64,000 nucleotides of DNA. Source: Azospirillum canadense (lineage in GTDB: Bacteria; Pseudomonadota; Alphaproteobacteria; Azospirillales; Azospirillaceae). The stretch spans positions 2,452,001 through 2,516,000 of the forward strand of contig NZ_JAOQNG010000001.1 in assembly GCF_025961225.1 (NCBI RefSeq). Direction: 5' to 3'. The notes under the pieces were generated by a model that worked only from the letters and a program-made list of their open reading frames with translations, was not told the origin of the DNA and made no database searches. Shown here one piece after another: positions 49,330 to 57,781 of this stretch. Position numbers and translations under genes: made by a program. Numbering within the stretch: position 1 is the first letter of the stretch; each line of letters opens with the position of its first letter.

Positions 49330-50481
49330 TCAGGACGCTTCTTTCGCCTTCATCCCCTTCAGCATGACCGAGGCGCGCCAGAAGCCGAGTTCGGCGCCGT
49401 CGACGAAGTGAACGTGCCTATCGGCGGCGAAGTCGCCGACGAGGCAGGTCACGGTCGTCGACGGCGCCCGCGCCGTGCCGTAGCGGATCAGCCCGGCGTC
49501 GGCTTGGGCGCGCAGCAGGGCGTCGATGGCCGCCGCCTCGGCCTCCGTCACGTCGAGCACGAAGCGCGGGCCGCCGGCCGACTTGCGAAAGTCCGACCGC
49601 TCCGCCAGGGAGCGGCGGTAATGGTCCGGGTCGAAACGGGATGAGTGCAACCCAAGTTTCAGCATCGTCGCGAGCACCGCCGATTTGGCGAGCGCTGCCG
49701 CCATGCTGGCGATCCGGCGCCCGCGCGGGCGGGTCCGCGATTCCAGCCACAGCGACCGCCAGGAGGGCGGCCAGCAGACCTCCAGCCGCTCCCCCATGCC
49801 GAGGGGGGCGGCAACGGCCGTGGGCACGATCCGCTCGATGTCCGCCTGGACGCGGGCCAGCGTCGCCAGCCCCTCCGCCCCGCCGGACAGCGGGTCCACG
49901 ATGACGCACAGGATGGTGCCGCGCCCGGCGCGCACTGGGTTCCAGCGGCAGGACAGGGCCTCCAGCCCGGTCAGGGGGCCGGGCGCGGGCGTCACGCTCC
50001 AGCGCGGGTCGGCCTTCACCCAGGCGTCGGCGGCGGCGACCCCGCTGCCCAGGAACAGGCCGAAGGCGTTGCCGTTGCCGAAGTCGTGCAGCGCCGCCAG
50101 CACCTCCAGCCCCTGGTCGAGCAGAGCGGAGACGGGCACCAGCCCGACGCGGAGCGGCACGTCCATGTCGGTGGCCGCCCAATGGGCGAGCGCCGCCAGC
50201 GCCGCGCGCGCCGCCGCCTCCCGCCCGGGGGGCACGGCGGCGATGGCGCCGTCGCCGCCGAACTGGCAGGCAGCGGGCTCCGGCGCGTCGCGCACCGCCT
50301 CCGACAGGACGGCGACCACAGCCGCAGCCACGAAGTTCACGTCGCGGTGACGGCCTTCGGCGGCGAGCCGCGTGCTGGCCACCACGTCGGCAACCGCCAG
50401 CGACCAGTCGGCGCCCAGCGCCGCGTAATGGCCGGGGTCCGTCGCCTCCGCGGCGAAATCATGGATGGACGGCAGGCGCAT
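49330..50481 (-). CDS. DUF3095-like protein with nucleotidyl-cyclase-like signature
   Basis: A 383-residue soluble protein that looks like a DUF3095 member. Its N-terminal half resembles a class III nucleotidyl cyclase: LAVADVVASTRLAAEGRHRD carries the first metal Asp, and ACQFGGDGAIAAVPPG the G-G-D-G turn with the second. The C-terminal half (about 245-380) is a separate helical region ending in VTCLVGDFAADRHVHFVDGA. Cyclase activity is inferred only; the adenine-selecting residues could not be identified. The start at 50481 (MRLPSIHDFAAEA) was preferred over a longer frame. Confidence 0.75.
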   Translation of the reverse strand: MRLPSIHDFAAEATDPGHYAALGADWSLAVADVVASTRLAAEGRHRDVNFVAAAVVAVLSEAVRDAPEPAACQFGGDGAIAAVPPGREAAARAALAALAHWAATDMDVPLRVGLVPVSALLDQGLEVLAALHDFGNGNAFGLFLGSGVAAADAWVKADPRWSVTPAPGPLTGLEALSCRWNPVRAGRGTILCVIVDPLSGGAEGLATLARVQADIERIVPTAVAAPLGMGERLEVCWPPSWRSLWLESRTRPRGRRIASMAAALAKSAVLATMLKLGLHSSRFDPDHYRRSLAERSDFRKSAGGPRFVLDVTEAEAAAIDALLRAQADAGLIRYGTARAPSTTVTCLVGDFAADRHVHFVDGAELGFWRASVMLKGMKAKEAS

Positions 50482-50545
50482 TGCTGGGGTCCGGCAGGGG
50501 GCAGACGATGGCAATGTACGCCCGCGGCGGTCCCGGGCGGAGCGC

Positions 50546-50579
50546 AAAAACGCCGCCCCACGAAGACGTGAGGCGGCGT
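50546..50579 (-). terminator. Terminator of the CBS-domain gene
   Basis: On the minus strand CGCCGCCTCACG (50578-50567), loop TCTT, CGTGGGGCGGCG (50562-50551), then TTTTTG. One wobble pair in a 12-base-pair stem. Confidence 0.85.
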
Positions 50580-50607
50580 CCGCCGTCTGTGAACGGCGCG
50601 TGCCCAG

Positions 50608-50652
50608 TCACATGATGACGTCTCACATGATGACTTCTCACATGATGACTTC
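50608..50652 (-). repeat. Three 15-bp repeats, each encoding E/D-V-I-M-stop
   Basis: TCACATGATGACTTC occurs twice (50638-50652 and 50623-50637), and TCACATGATGACGTC once (50608-50622). On the minus strand each reads Glu/Asp-Val-Ile-Met-stop in the same frame as the CBS gene; the first copy is that gene's own end. Confidence 0.9.
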
Positions 50653-51078
50653 GGTCAGGCTGTCCATCATCTCCTTCTCGCGCTCCAGCACCGTCAATTC
50701 CTCGCCCATCATGTCGCGCATGGAGACGACGCCGATGACATGGCCGTTCTCGACAACCGGCAGGTGGCGCAGGTTGTTGCCGGCCATGCGGCGCAGCGCC
50801 TCGGCCACGCTGGTGGCGGGATCGGCGGTGATCGGGCACGGCGTCATGACCATCGACAGCGGCGTGTGGTCCGGGTCCAGCCCGTCGGCGACGACGCGAT
50901 CGGTCAGGTCGCGTTCGGTGAAGATGCCCTCGATGTGCTCGTCGATGGGCGCCGTGACGATGACCGACGCCACGTGCGCGGCCTTCATCTGGCGCGCGGC
51001 CTCGCGCACCGACGCGCCGGCCGGCAGGCTGACGACGCGGTGCTGCCCCAGAAGTTCCCCGATATTGCGGTGCATCAT
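50638..51078 (-). CDS. CBS-domain protein
   Basis: A 146-residue protein made of two CBS motifs: residues about 10-70 (VVSLPAGASVREAARQMKAA, GIFTERDLTDRV) and about 78-135 (ITADPATSVAEALRRMAGNN, LPVVENGHVIGVVSMRDMMG). CBS pairs bind adenosyl ligands and regulate partner proteins; no partner domain is fused. The start at 51078 follows GGAGGG at five bases, with a second ATG directly after it. The gene ends in the triple 15-bp repeat and then a strong terminator. Confidence 0.92.
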   Translation of the reverse strand: MMHRNIGELLGQHRVVSLPAGASVREAARQMKAAHVASVIVTAPIDEHIEGIFTERDLTDRVVADGLDPDHTPLSMVMTPCPITADPATSVAEALRRMAGNNLRHLPVVENGHVIGVVSMRDMMGEELTVLEREKEMMDSLTEVIM

Positions 51079-51426
51079 GGCTGCCCTCCTCCGACAGTCG
51101 AGAATTGACTTGGCCCGAATTGACTGGGCCCGGCTTGATTGAAGCGGCACGCAACACGCTGTTCTTGAGGCGATTTCGCGATCACTTTGCGTTTGCACAC
51201 TGTTTTCCGCGACTGCGAAGTGATCGCCCTCTGCTCGTCTTCGATGGAACAAACGTGTGAAATGATGAAAGACTAATCACTTCCGGTGCCTTGGACGAGC
51301 GCTGGAACCCGAAGCCCTCGTCATGGTTGCCATGCTTGCACAACATGCGACAAAAGCGCCCATCAATGGCTGCAAAGGCTGGCCGTGGCACGGAAAATCA
51401 AGCGACCGAACAGCGTGGTCGACGGG

Positions 51427-51441
51427 TTAACCATTGCTAAA
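51427..51441. promoter_or_regulatory. CtrA-type site upstream of the PilZ-like gene
   Basis: TTAACCAT (51427-51434) equals the short CtrA motif of alphaproteobacteria, and the minus strand reads TTTA-N7-TTAA over 51441-51427, close to the TTAA-N7-TTAA form. It lies about 90 bases before the start at 51529. The surrounding gap (51079-51528) is AT-richer than average and otherwise holds no feature I can name. Confidence 0.4.
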
Positions 51442-51528
51442 GGAATAGCGACGAAATTTGACGAAATTGAAATCCGGGTGCCGGGTATTCTTTGATCCGG
51501 ATGTTGTAGGGAAAGGGCCTGCGCTTCG

Positions 51529-51885
51529 ATGTCATGGCTGTCGAAATTGAGCGGACGTGGCAAAGGCGGCGCCGCAGGCCAGACCGCCCCGAAGGAGCGC
51601 TCCTCGAACCCGCCCTACATCCGCGTCGACCGGCACGAGTATCTGCCGGAAGAGTTCGCGCTGGGATCGTTCCGCATCCGCCCCTATGACGGCGACCTGA
51701 TCGCCAAGCAGCAGTTCGACTTCCGCATCGGCTTCGAACTGGCGAACGAGACGGTGGAGTTCGCCTGCCGCGGCATCGTCGTGAAGATGACCGAGGAAAC
51801 CGGCCTGGTCGCCCGCTACCAGCACCCACAGCCCTTCTATGAGCGCAAGCTGATCGAGTACCTGCGGCTCTGGAAGGGGTTGTGA
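51529..51885 (+). CDS. Small PilZ-like protein
   Basis: A 118-residue protein. After a basic, flexible start (1-30, Lys/Gly-rich) comes a compact beta domain: FRIRPYDGDLIAKQQFDFRI, FELANETVEFACRGIVVKMT and LVARYQHPQPFYERKLIEYL. The strand order and final helix resemble PilZ domains, but the RxxxR and D/NxSxxG motifs for cyclic di-GMP are not present, so it may be a non-binding PilZ protein or another small barrel. A CtrA-type site upstream hints at cell-cycle or motility control. Confidence 0.65.
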   Translation: MSWLSKLSGRGKGGAAGQTAPKERSSNPPYIRVDRHEYLPEEFALGSFRIRPYDGDLIAKQQFDFRIGFELANETVEFACRGIVVKMTEETGLVARYQHPQPFYERKLIEYLRLWKGL

Positions 51886-52045
51886 GGGGACATTACTGAC
51901 GGGTGATGTGCTCGCGTTGGGCCCCCACCCTAACCCTCCCCCACCTTCGGCGAGGGAGGGAACTCCGCCGCTCCCGCGCTTAACTCCTCCCCCCGCGAAG
52001 TGGGGCAGGTTGGGAGGGGGGCCCAACGAAGCAACGCCACACAAC

Positions 52046-52079
52046 AAAAAGCCCGCCGTCTTGCAACGGCGGGCTTTTT
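52046..52079. terminator. Bidirectional terminator at the ackA end
   Basis: AAAAAGCCCGCCGT (52046-52059), loop of six, ACGGCGGGCTTTTT (52066-52079). Both strands have a T tract, so it stops ackA and the converging transcript. Just before it (51910-52020) lie two looser GC hairpins of the CCCTCCCCC type. Confidence 0.9.
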
Positions 52080-52097
52080 TTCTTGGCGAAGACGGGA

Positions 52098-53297
52098 TCA
52101 GGCGGCGACCGGGTCCAGGGCTTCCTGGGTGTGCAGGGCGATCATCTGTTCCTCGTCGGTCGGGATGACGTAGACGGGGATGCGGCTGTTCGGGGCGGAG
52201 ATCAGCGGGCCGTTCGCCTCGTTGGCGGCCGGGTCGATGACCACGCCGAGCCAGGCCAGCTTATCGCCCACCCGTGCCCGCACGGGGACGGAGCGCTCGC
52301 CGATGCCGGCGGTGAAGACCAGCGCGTCGATGCCGCCCATGGAGGAGGCCAGCGCCCCCGTCTCCTTGGCGATGCGGAAGCAGAACAGCTCCACCGCCTC
52401 CGCCGCGTGGGGATCGGCGCTCTCCAGCAGGGCGCGCATGTCGTTGGACACGCCCGACACGCCGAGCAGGCCGGACTTGTTGTAGAGCAGCTTCTCGATG
52501 GCGTCGGCGCCCAGTCCCTTCTGGCGCATCAGGTAGATCAGCACGCCGGGGTCGATGGTGCCGCAGCGGGTGCCCATGGGCAGGCCGTCCAGCGCCGTGA
52601 AGCCCATGGTGCTGTCCACGCTGCGTCCGGCGTGGATGGCGCACATGCTGGCGCCGCTGCCGAGATGGGCGACCACCACGCGGCCGTCGGCCAGCGCGGG
52701 GGCCAGTTCCGGCAGGCGGCGGGCGATGTACTCGTAGGACAGGCCGTGGAAGCCGTAGCGGCGCACGCCCTCCTCCGTCAGCTCGCGCGGGATGGCGAAG
52801 GTCTGCGCCTGCCAGGGCTGGCCGCGGTGGAAGGCCGTGTCGAAGCAGGCGATCTGCGGCAGCTCCGGGTGCGCCTCGGCCAGCGCGCGGATGGCGGCGA
52901 GGTTGTGCGGCTGGTGCAGCGGGGCGAGCGGGACGAAGCCTTCCAGCTCCTCCATCACCGCCGCCGTGATCAGGACCGGGGCGGCGTAGCGCGTCCCGCC
53001 GTGCACCACGCGGTGACCGGCGGCGACCAGCTTCGCCCCATCCAGATGCTCCTCGATCCAGTCGAGCAGGAAGCTCAGCAGAGCCGTGCGGTCCGACGGC
53101 TCCTCCGCGCCCCAGGAACGCGCGCCGAGCGGGCGCTTGTGGGCGTCCTTGGCCTCGAAGGTCGGCGCCGTGCCGATGCCCTGGATCTGGCCGTTGATCG
53201 CCACCGCCACCGACTCCCGCCCGGTTTCCCGGAAGACCGAGAACTTCAGGCTGGAGGAGCCGGCGTTGATGACGAGGATAGCGTTGCCTTGCGTCAT
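52098..53297 (-). CDS. ackA: Acetate kinase
   Basis: AckA interconverts acetate plus ATP and acetyl phosphate. The 399-residue product has ILVINAGSSSLKFSVF at the start, GHRVVHGGTRY, CFDTAFHRGQP, RYGFHGLSYEYIARRLPE, VVVAHLGSGASMCAI and VFTAGIGERSVPVRARV, all family signatures with the catalytic Arg, Asp and His. The start (53297) is 14 bases after the phosphotransacetylase stop, with GGAGGGGG upstream, so the pair forms an operon. Confidence 0.96.
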   Translation of the reverse strand: MTQGNAILVINAGSSSLKFSVFRETGRESVAVAINGQIQGIGTAPTFEAKDAHKRPLGARSWGAEEPSDRTALLSFLLDWIEEHLDGAKLVAAGHRVVHGGTRYAAPVLITAAVMEELEGFVPLAPLHQPHNLAAIRALAEAHPELPQIACFDTAFHRGQPWQAQTFAIPRELTEEGVRRYGFHGLSYEYIARRLPELAPALADGRVVVAHLGSGASMCAIHAGRSVDSTMGFTALDGLPMGTRCGTIDPGVLIYLMRQKGLGADAIEKLLYNKSGLLGVSGVSNDMRALLESADPHAAEAVELFCFRIAKETGALASSMGGIDALVFTAGIGERSVPVRARVGDKLAWLGVVIDPAANEANGPLISAPNSRIPVYVIPTDEEQMIALHTQEALDPVAA

Positions 53298-53311
53298 GGC
53301 GACCCCCTCCG

Positions 53312-54772
53312 TCACTCGGCCGCAGCGGCGGCGCCGCGACGGCGGGCGGCGGCGGACAGCACGGCCACGGCGCAGCTCGCCAGGCGGGTGCGGACATTGT
53401 CGGCGCGGCTGGTCAGGATGATCGGAACCCGGGCGCCGAGAACGATGCCGGCAGCGTCGGAATTGGCCAGGAAGGACAGCTGCTTGGCCAGCATGTTGCC
53501 CGCCTCCAGGTCCGGCACCAGCAGGATGTCGGCCTTGCCGGCGACGTCCGAGGTGATGCCCTTGGTTTTTGCGGCCTCGGCGGAAATGGCGTTGTCGAAG
53601 GCCAGCGGGCCGTCCAGGATGCCTCCCTTGATCTGGCCGCGGTCGGCCATCTTGCAGAGGGCTGCGGCCTCCAGCGTGGAGGCGATCTTCGGGTTCACCG
53701 TCTCGACCGCCGACAGGATGGCGACGCGCGGCGTCTCCACGCCCAGCACCTTGGCGAGGTCGATGGCGTTCTGGACGATGTCGACCTTGTCTTCCAGCGT
53801 CGGGTAGATGTTGATCGCCGCGTCGGTGATCAGCAGCGTGCGCGGGTAGGTGGGCACGTTCATCACGAAGACGTGGCTGAGGCGCCGGCCGGTGCGCAGG
53901 CCGGTCTCCTTGCGGACGACCTCGGCCATCAGCTCGTCGGTGTGCAGGCTGCCCTTCATCACCGCCTCGCACTCGCCGACGCGGGCGAGCTTCACGCCGG
54001 TCTCGGCCGAAGCGTGGGAGTGCGGCACGTCGACAATGCGGTAGCGGCTGATGTCCAGACCATACTGGTCGGCAACCGACTTGATCTTGGACGCCGGACC
54101 GACCAGCACCGGGTCGATCAGGTTGGCCTCCGCCGCCTCGACGGCACCCTTCAGCGAGGACTCGTCGCAGGGGTGGACGACCGCGGTCGGGACCGGAGGC
54201 AGGGATTCGGTCTTGCGCAGCAGCTCGTCATGGCCGTCGTGGCGGATCACCTGGACCTGCGGCAGCTCGTGGGCGGCGCGGCGGACCTTCTTGGTCGGCG
54301 CGATCACCTCGGCGAGGCCGGACACGACCTCCTTGCCGTCCTGGTTGCGGGCGACGCAGTCGAAGACGACGATGTTCTTCTCGTCGTGCTTCTCCTTGGC
54401 GGTGACCGTCACAGTGATGACGTCGCCCAGGCCGACCGGGCGCTTGAAGCGCAGATCCTGGCCCATGTAGATGGTGCCCGGCCCCGGCAGCAGCGTGCCC
54501 AGCACGGCCGAGATCAGCGAGCCCGACCACATGCCGTGGCCGATCACCTTGTGGAACAGGCTGTCCGCCGCGTATTCCTCGTCCAGGTGGGCGGGGTTGA
54601 TGTCGCCCGAGACGGTCGCGAACAGCTCGATGTCGGACATGGTCAGCCGCCGCGACAGGCTCGCCTGCTGGCCGATCCGGATTTCTTCGAAGGTGACGTT
54701 TTCGATCATGGCATTCGAGCCGTTCTTGCCCAGGTCGTTCGTGATGGCGGCGGTGGCGGTGACGGTGTCCAT
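53312..54772 (-). CDS. MaoC-phosphate acetyl/butyryltransferase fusion
   Basis: A 486-residue bifunctional protein. Residues about 25-160 are a MaoC hot-dog domain (SRRLTMSDIELFATVSGDINP, FHKVIGHGMWSGSLISAVLG) of the (R)-specific enoyl-CoA hydratase type. Residues about 190-480 are a PTA/PTB phosphotransacylase domain (DPVLVGPASKI, CEAVMKGSLHTDELMAEVVR, RTGRRLSHVFVMNVPTYPRT, GPLAFDNAISAEAAKTKGI). With ackA it would convert acyl-CoA to acyl phosphate and acid with ATP gain. The ATG at 54772 has AGGAG upstream; a second start (MIENVTFEEIRIG) lies 20 codons on. This fusion is known in alphaproteobacteria. Confidence 0.94.
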   Translation of the reverse strand: MDTVTATAAITNDLGKNGSNAMIENVTFEEIRIGQQASLSRRLTMSDIELFATVSGDINPAHLDEEYAADSLFHKVIGHGMWSGSLISAVLGTLLPGPGTIYMGQDLRFKRPVGLGDVITVTVTAKEKHDEKNIVVFDCVARNQDGKEVVSGLAEVIAPTKKVRRAAHELPQVQVIRHDGHDELLRKTESLPPVPTAVVHPCDESSLKGAVEAAEANLIDPVLVGPASKIKSVADQYGLDISRYRIVDVPHSHASAETGVKLARVGECEAVMKGSLHTDELMAEVVRKETGLRTGRRLSHVFVMNVPTYPRTLLITDAAINIYPTLEDKVDIVQNAIDLAKVLGVETPRVAILSAVETVNPKIASTLEAAALCKMADRGQIKGGILDGPLAFDNAISAEAAKTKGITSDVAGKADILLVPDLEAGNMLAKQLSFLANSDAAGIVLGARVPIILTSRADNVRTRLASCAVAVLSAAARRRGAAAAAE

Positions 54773-54985
54773 AGAGAAGCTCCTAAAGCGGATAGCGGCC
54801 CGGAAACCTTGTGGATCCTTGGGATCCTCGGCCGAATCCTCCCGGCCTGCGGCTTGGGACGGCCGCGGCCTGCTTTTTGGGCCCCGCCCGCCGTCCCCGG
54901 ACGGGACCGCGCGCAAAGCCGGTGGGCATCCTGAATAGCGCGACACCATGAAAGGGATGTGACAGCCGCGGACGATTCCCGGGCG

Positions 54986-55000
54986 TGTTGCAGTGCAACA
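54986..55000. promoter_or_regulatory. TGTTGCA-G-TGCAACA palindrome upstream of the phosphotransacylase gene
   Basis: A perfect 7+1+7 palindrome 214 bases before the start. TGCA-rich palindromes of this type are used by PhaR/AniA-like repressors of polyhydroxyalkanoate and acetyl-CoA overflow genes; assignment is inference. The rest of the gap 54773-55227 holds a TTTA-N7-TTAAC (CtrA-like) sequence at 55183-55198, and nothing else I can name. Confidence 0.4.
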
Positions 55001-55227
55001 GTGTCGCACCCCCGGTCGTCCACGGCCGCCGCGCCCCGGTCCACCCGGTGCCGGCCAACATCGGCCGGCCACTGCGGCCAGCGCCGCCGTCAACCACCGA
55101 AGTGTTGCCCAGGCACAGTCATACCGCGCCGCAAGATATTGCCGAATGACCTAGGTCAACGGCGTCGCAACGTACGGGCGCGTTTACTTTTCGTTAACAA
55201 CTAAAGGCAGGACGTCACACGGGGCCT

Positions 55228-57537
55228 TCACACCGGGGCGGCGGACTCCGGCTCCTTCGGCACGGGGTGCAGGCGGTCGCCGATCAGCGGGACGGCGATG
55301 GAGAAGACCGTGCCCTTGCCGACGCGCGACCGCACCTCGACCTGGTGACCGAGGATGTGCGCGGTGCGCCGCACGATGGAGAGGCCCAGGCCGAGGCCGC
55401 GCGCGCTGTCGCGCTGGTCGGTGCCACAGCGGTAGAAGTCCTCGAAGATGCGCTGCTGCTGGTCGGGCGGGATGCCGGGGCCGGTGTCCCACACCTCGAT
55501 CAGCAGTCGGCCGCCGCGGCGGCGGCAGCCCAGCAGGATGTGCCCCGCGTTCGTATAGCGGAGCGCGTTGACCAGCAGGTTGCGCACCATGCGCTCCAGC
55601 AGCACCGGATCGCTGCGCACGATGGCGGAGGTCGGCACCGTGCGCAGGGTCAGGCCCTTGCCGGCCGCCTGCTCCCTGAACTCCCGCCCCAGCCGTTCGG
55701 CGGCGTCCTGGAAGGGGAAGACGACCGGGCGCGGCTTCACGTTGCCGGCCTCCAGCGCCGAGGTGTCGAGCAGCGTGTTGAGCAGCGTGTTGCCCGACGC
55801 CAGCGCCTCCCCCAGCTTGTCGGCGACCTCCCGCTGGGCGGGGTCGGTCAGCTTGGCGGACAGGATGTGATGGAACAGGCTCATGGCCTGGAAGGGCTGG
55901 CGCAGGTCGTGGCTGGCCGCCGCCAGGAAGCGCGACTTCGCCTGGTTGGCGCTTTCCGCCTCGGCGTGCGCCTCGGCCAGCGCCTCGCGGATCATTGACG
56001 CCTCGGTGATGTCGATGGCGGCGCAGATCACGCCGCAGACCGCCCCGGCGTCGTCGCGCAGCGGCTCCACGATCAGGTCGAAGACCTGGGTGCGGCCTCC
56101 GGTGGACACGCGCACCTCTTGCCGGACGCCGATGCCGGTTTCCAACACCGCATGCTTGATGCGGTCGAGCGTCTCCACGTCCTGCGGCGCGTAGAGGTCG
56201 GCGTGGGTGCGGCCGATGTAGGTTTCCGCCGGGCGGGAGGTCTGCGGGTTGTACATCCAGATGTAGCGCAGGTTCCGGTCCTGACTGAAGACCGCGACCC
56301 GCGAATGGCGCAGCGCCAGCCGGAAGCGCTCCTCGCTTTCGCGCAACGCCCTCGCCATGGCGGCGCGCGCCCGCGCCTCGGTCTGCAGAAGCCGCTTGGC
56401 CTGGGCCTCCCGCCGGGTGTAGCCGGCGAGCGCCCCCGTCAGCAGGAGCCCCATGCCGAGCACCGCCAGCGCGGGGTAGTCGGCCGGACCGATGACGCCG
56501 CCGGGCGGCACCTCCAGCACCAGCTGCCAGCGCTGTCCGCCGACGAGGAGGGTCTGCTGGAACAGGGTCGAACCGGCGAGGCGCCGTTCGTCCTCCGCGG
56601 TCCAGGCTTCCGGGAGCGGGGCCGCCGGGGCCGAGGCCTCCACGGGTGAGGTCGCCAGGGGTGAGGTCGCGGGCGAGGCTCCGCCGGGTGGCACGTCCGG
56701 GAGCCCGGCGCCCCCCGCGGCCTGCACGGTCGCCAAGCGGCGGGCGCCGTCCGGCCCGGACATGTCCAGCAGATGGATGCGCCCGCGGGTGGGGTTCGCC
56801 CGCTGCACCGCCTCGACCAGCAGCCGGTCGACGTTCAGCACCGAGCCCATGAAGCCCGACAGCTGCGCGCAGCGGCTGTTCGGATCGGCGATTTCCGCGT
56901 TCTGCCGGTAGACCGGGATGTAGAGGACGATGTTGTGCCCGGTCCACGCGCGCCCCGTCGGGGCGGCCGCCACCGCCGAGGCCACGTCGCCAGTCGCGCA
57001 GGCACGCTCCAGCACCGCGGCGCGGCCGGGCAGCGAGCCGACGTTGACGCCGAGCCCGAAGCCGGACTCCCACTCCGGCTCGATCATCATGTTCACGTCC
57101 AGGGTGCCGTCGGGGGGAAGATCCGGCGGCAGCGGGCCGAAGGCGTTGCGGATCGTGAAATCCGCCCTGCCGGCCGCCCGCATCTCCGCCTCCAGCGCCG
57201 GGACGTCGTGGACGGCGACGCGCCGCACCCAGGCGACCGCGACCATGCTGGGAAACAGCGGCAGCATGGGTTGGATCGCGGCGGTGAAGTTGCCGCCGGT
57301 GACCGGCACCTGTCCGGAAAAGGCCGCGCGCAAAGCGTGCAGGAGGAGCGTGTGGCTGTCGACGCGCTCCTTCAGGGCGTCGTGAAGTTGGACGGCCTGC
57401 CGTTCGAACAGGGCGCGCTCCGTCTCCCGGCTGGTGGTCAGCATCTGGACGAAGGCGGCGACCGACAGAAGCAGGCCGGCCGCAACCAGGACCGGCACCG
57501 CCAGTGACCTTCGTCTGTTGCCTGTCCGAACCGCCAT
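55228..57537 (-). CDS. Sensor histidine kinase: TM-CHASE-TM-PAS-HisKA-HATPase
   Basis: A 769-residue membrane kinase. TM1 is about 12-32 and TM2 about 353-372; between them lies a CHASE-type periplasmic sensor (about 75-300; MVAVAWVRRV, ADFTIRNAFGP, HNIVLYIPVY) with a Pro/Ala-rich insert. A PAS domain follows (about 400-510), then HisKA with His543 in AAASHDLRQPFQAMSL and an intact ATPase domain (N657 in NALRYT, DTGPG 684-688, GLGLGLS 714-720). No receiver is fused. CHASE domains in other proteins sense cytokinin-like or peptide ligands; the ligand here is unknown. The 244 bases before it (57538-57781) are AT-rich. Confidence 0.92.
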   Translation of the reverse strand: MAVRTGNRRRSLAVPVLVAAGLLLSVAAFVQMLTTSRETERALFERQAVQLHDALKERVDSHTLLLHALRAAFSGQVPVTGGNFTAAIQPMLPLFPSMVAVAWVRRVAVHDVPALEAEMRAAGRADFTIRNAFGPLPPDLPPDGTLDVNMMIEPEWESGFGLGVNVGSLPGRAAVLERACATGDVASAVAAAPTGRAWTGHNIVLYIPVYRQNAEIADPNSRCAQLSGFMGSVLNVDRLLVEAVQRANPTRGRIHLLDMSGPDGARRLATVQAAGGAGLPDVPPGGASPATSPLATSPVEASAPAAPLPEAWTAEDERRLAGSTLFQQTLLVGGQRWQLVLEVPPGGVIGPADYPALAVLGMGLLLTGALAGYTRREAQAKRLLQTEARARAAMARALRESEERFRLALRHSRVAVFSQDRNLRYIWMYNPQTSRPAETYIGRTHADLYAPQDVETLDRIKHAVLETGIGVRQEVRVSTGGRTQVFDLIVEPLRDDAGAVCGVICAAIDITEASMIREALAEAHAEAESANQAKSRFLAAASHDLRQPFQAMSLFHHILSAKLTDPAQREVADKLGEALASGNTLLNTLLDTSALEAGNVKPRPVVFPFQDAAERLGREFREQAAGKGLTLRTVPTSAIVRSDPVLLERMVRNLLVNALRYTNAGHILLGCRRRGGRLLIEVWDTGPGIPPDQQQRIFEDFYRCGTDQRDSARGLGLGLSIVRRTAHILGHQVEVRSRVGKGTVFSIAVPLIGDRLHPVPKEPESAAPV

Positions 57538-57781
57538 GGCTCCGTTCTCGCCGGAAACGCTTCAAAGACGATGTATACCGGTTCGGCGCAACGCCCGGAA
57601 CCGAAAAAGACCGGAAATCCCCCGAAAGGCTTACGGGATTCCAAAATAAAGGAAACACCCGTTTAACGGAACGATCATTTGGGCGTGTTCAATGCGGCAA
57701 AATGACAAGGCTGCAACGCACGCCGGTCGAAGATTTCGCAATGCACACAAATGCTCAGAAAACTCAAATTTGAATGAATAT

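Noticed and set aside
55183..55198. TTTA-N7-TTAAC as a CtrA site for the kinase gene
   Set aside because: It lies downstream of the kinase stop and over 400 bases from the nearest start, so no target is plausible; mentioned only within the gap description.
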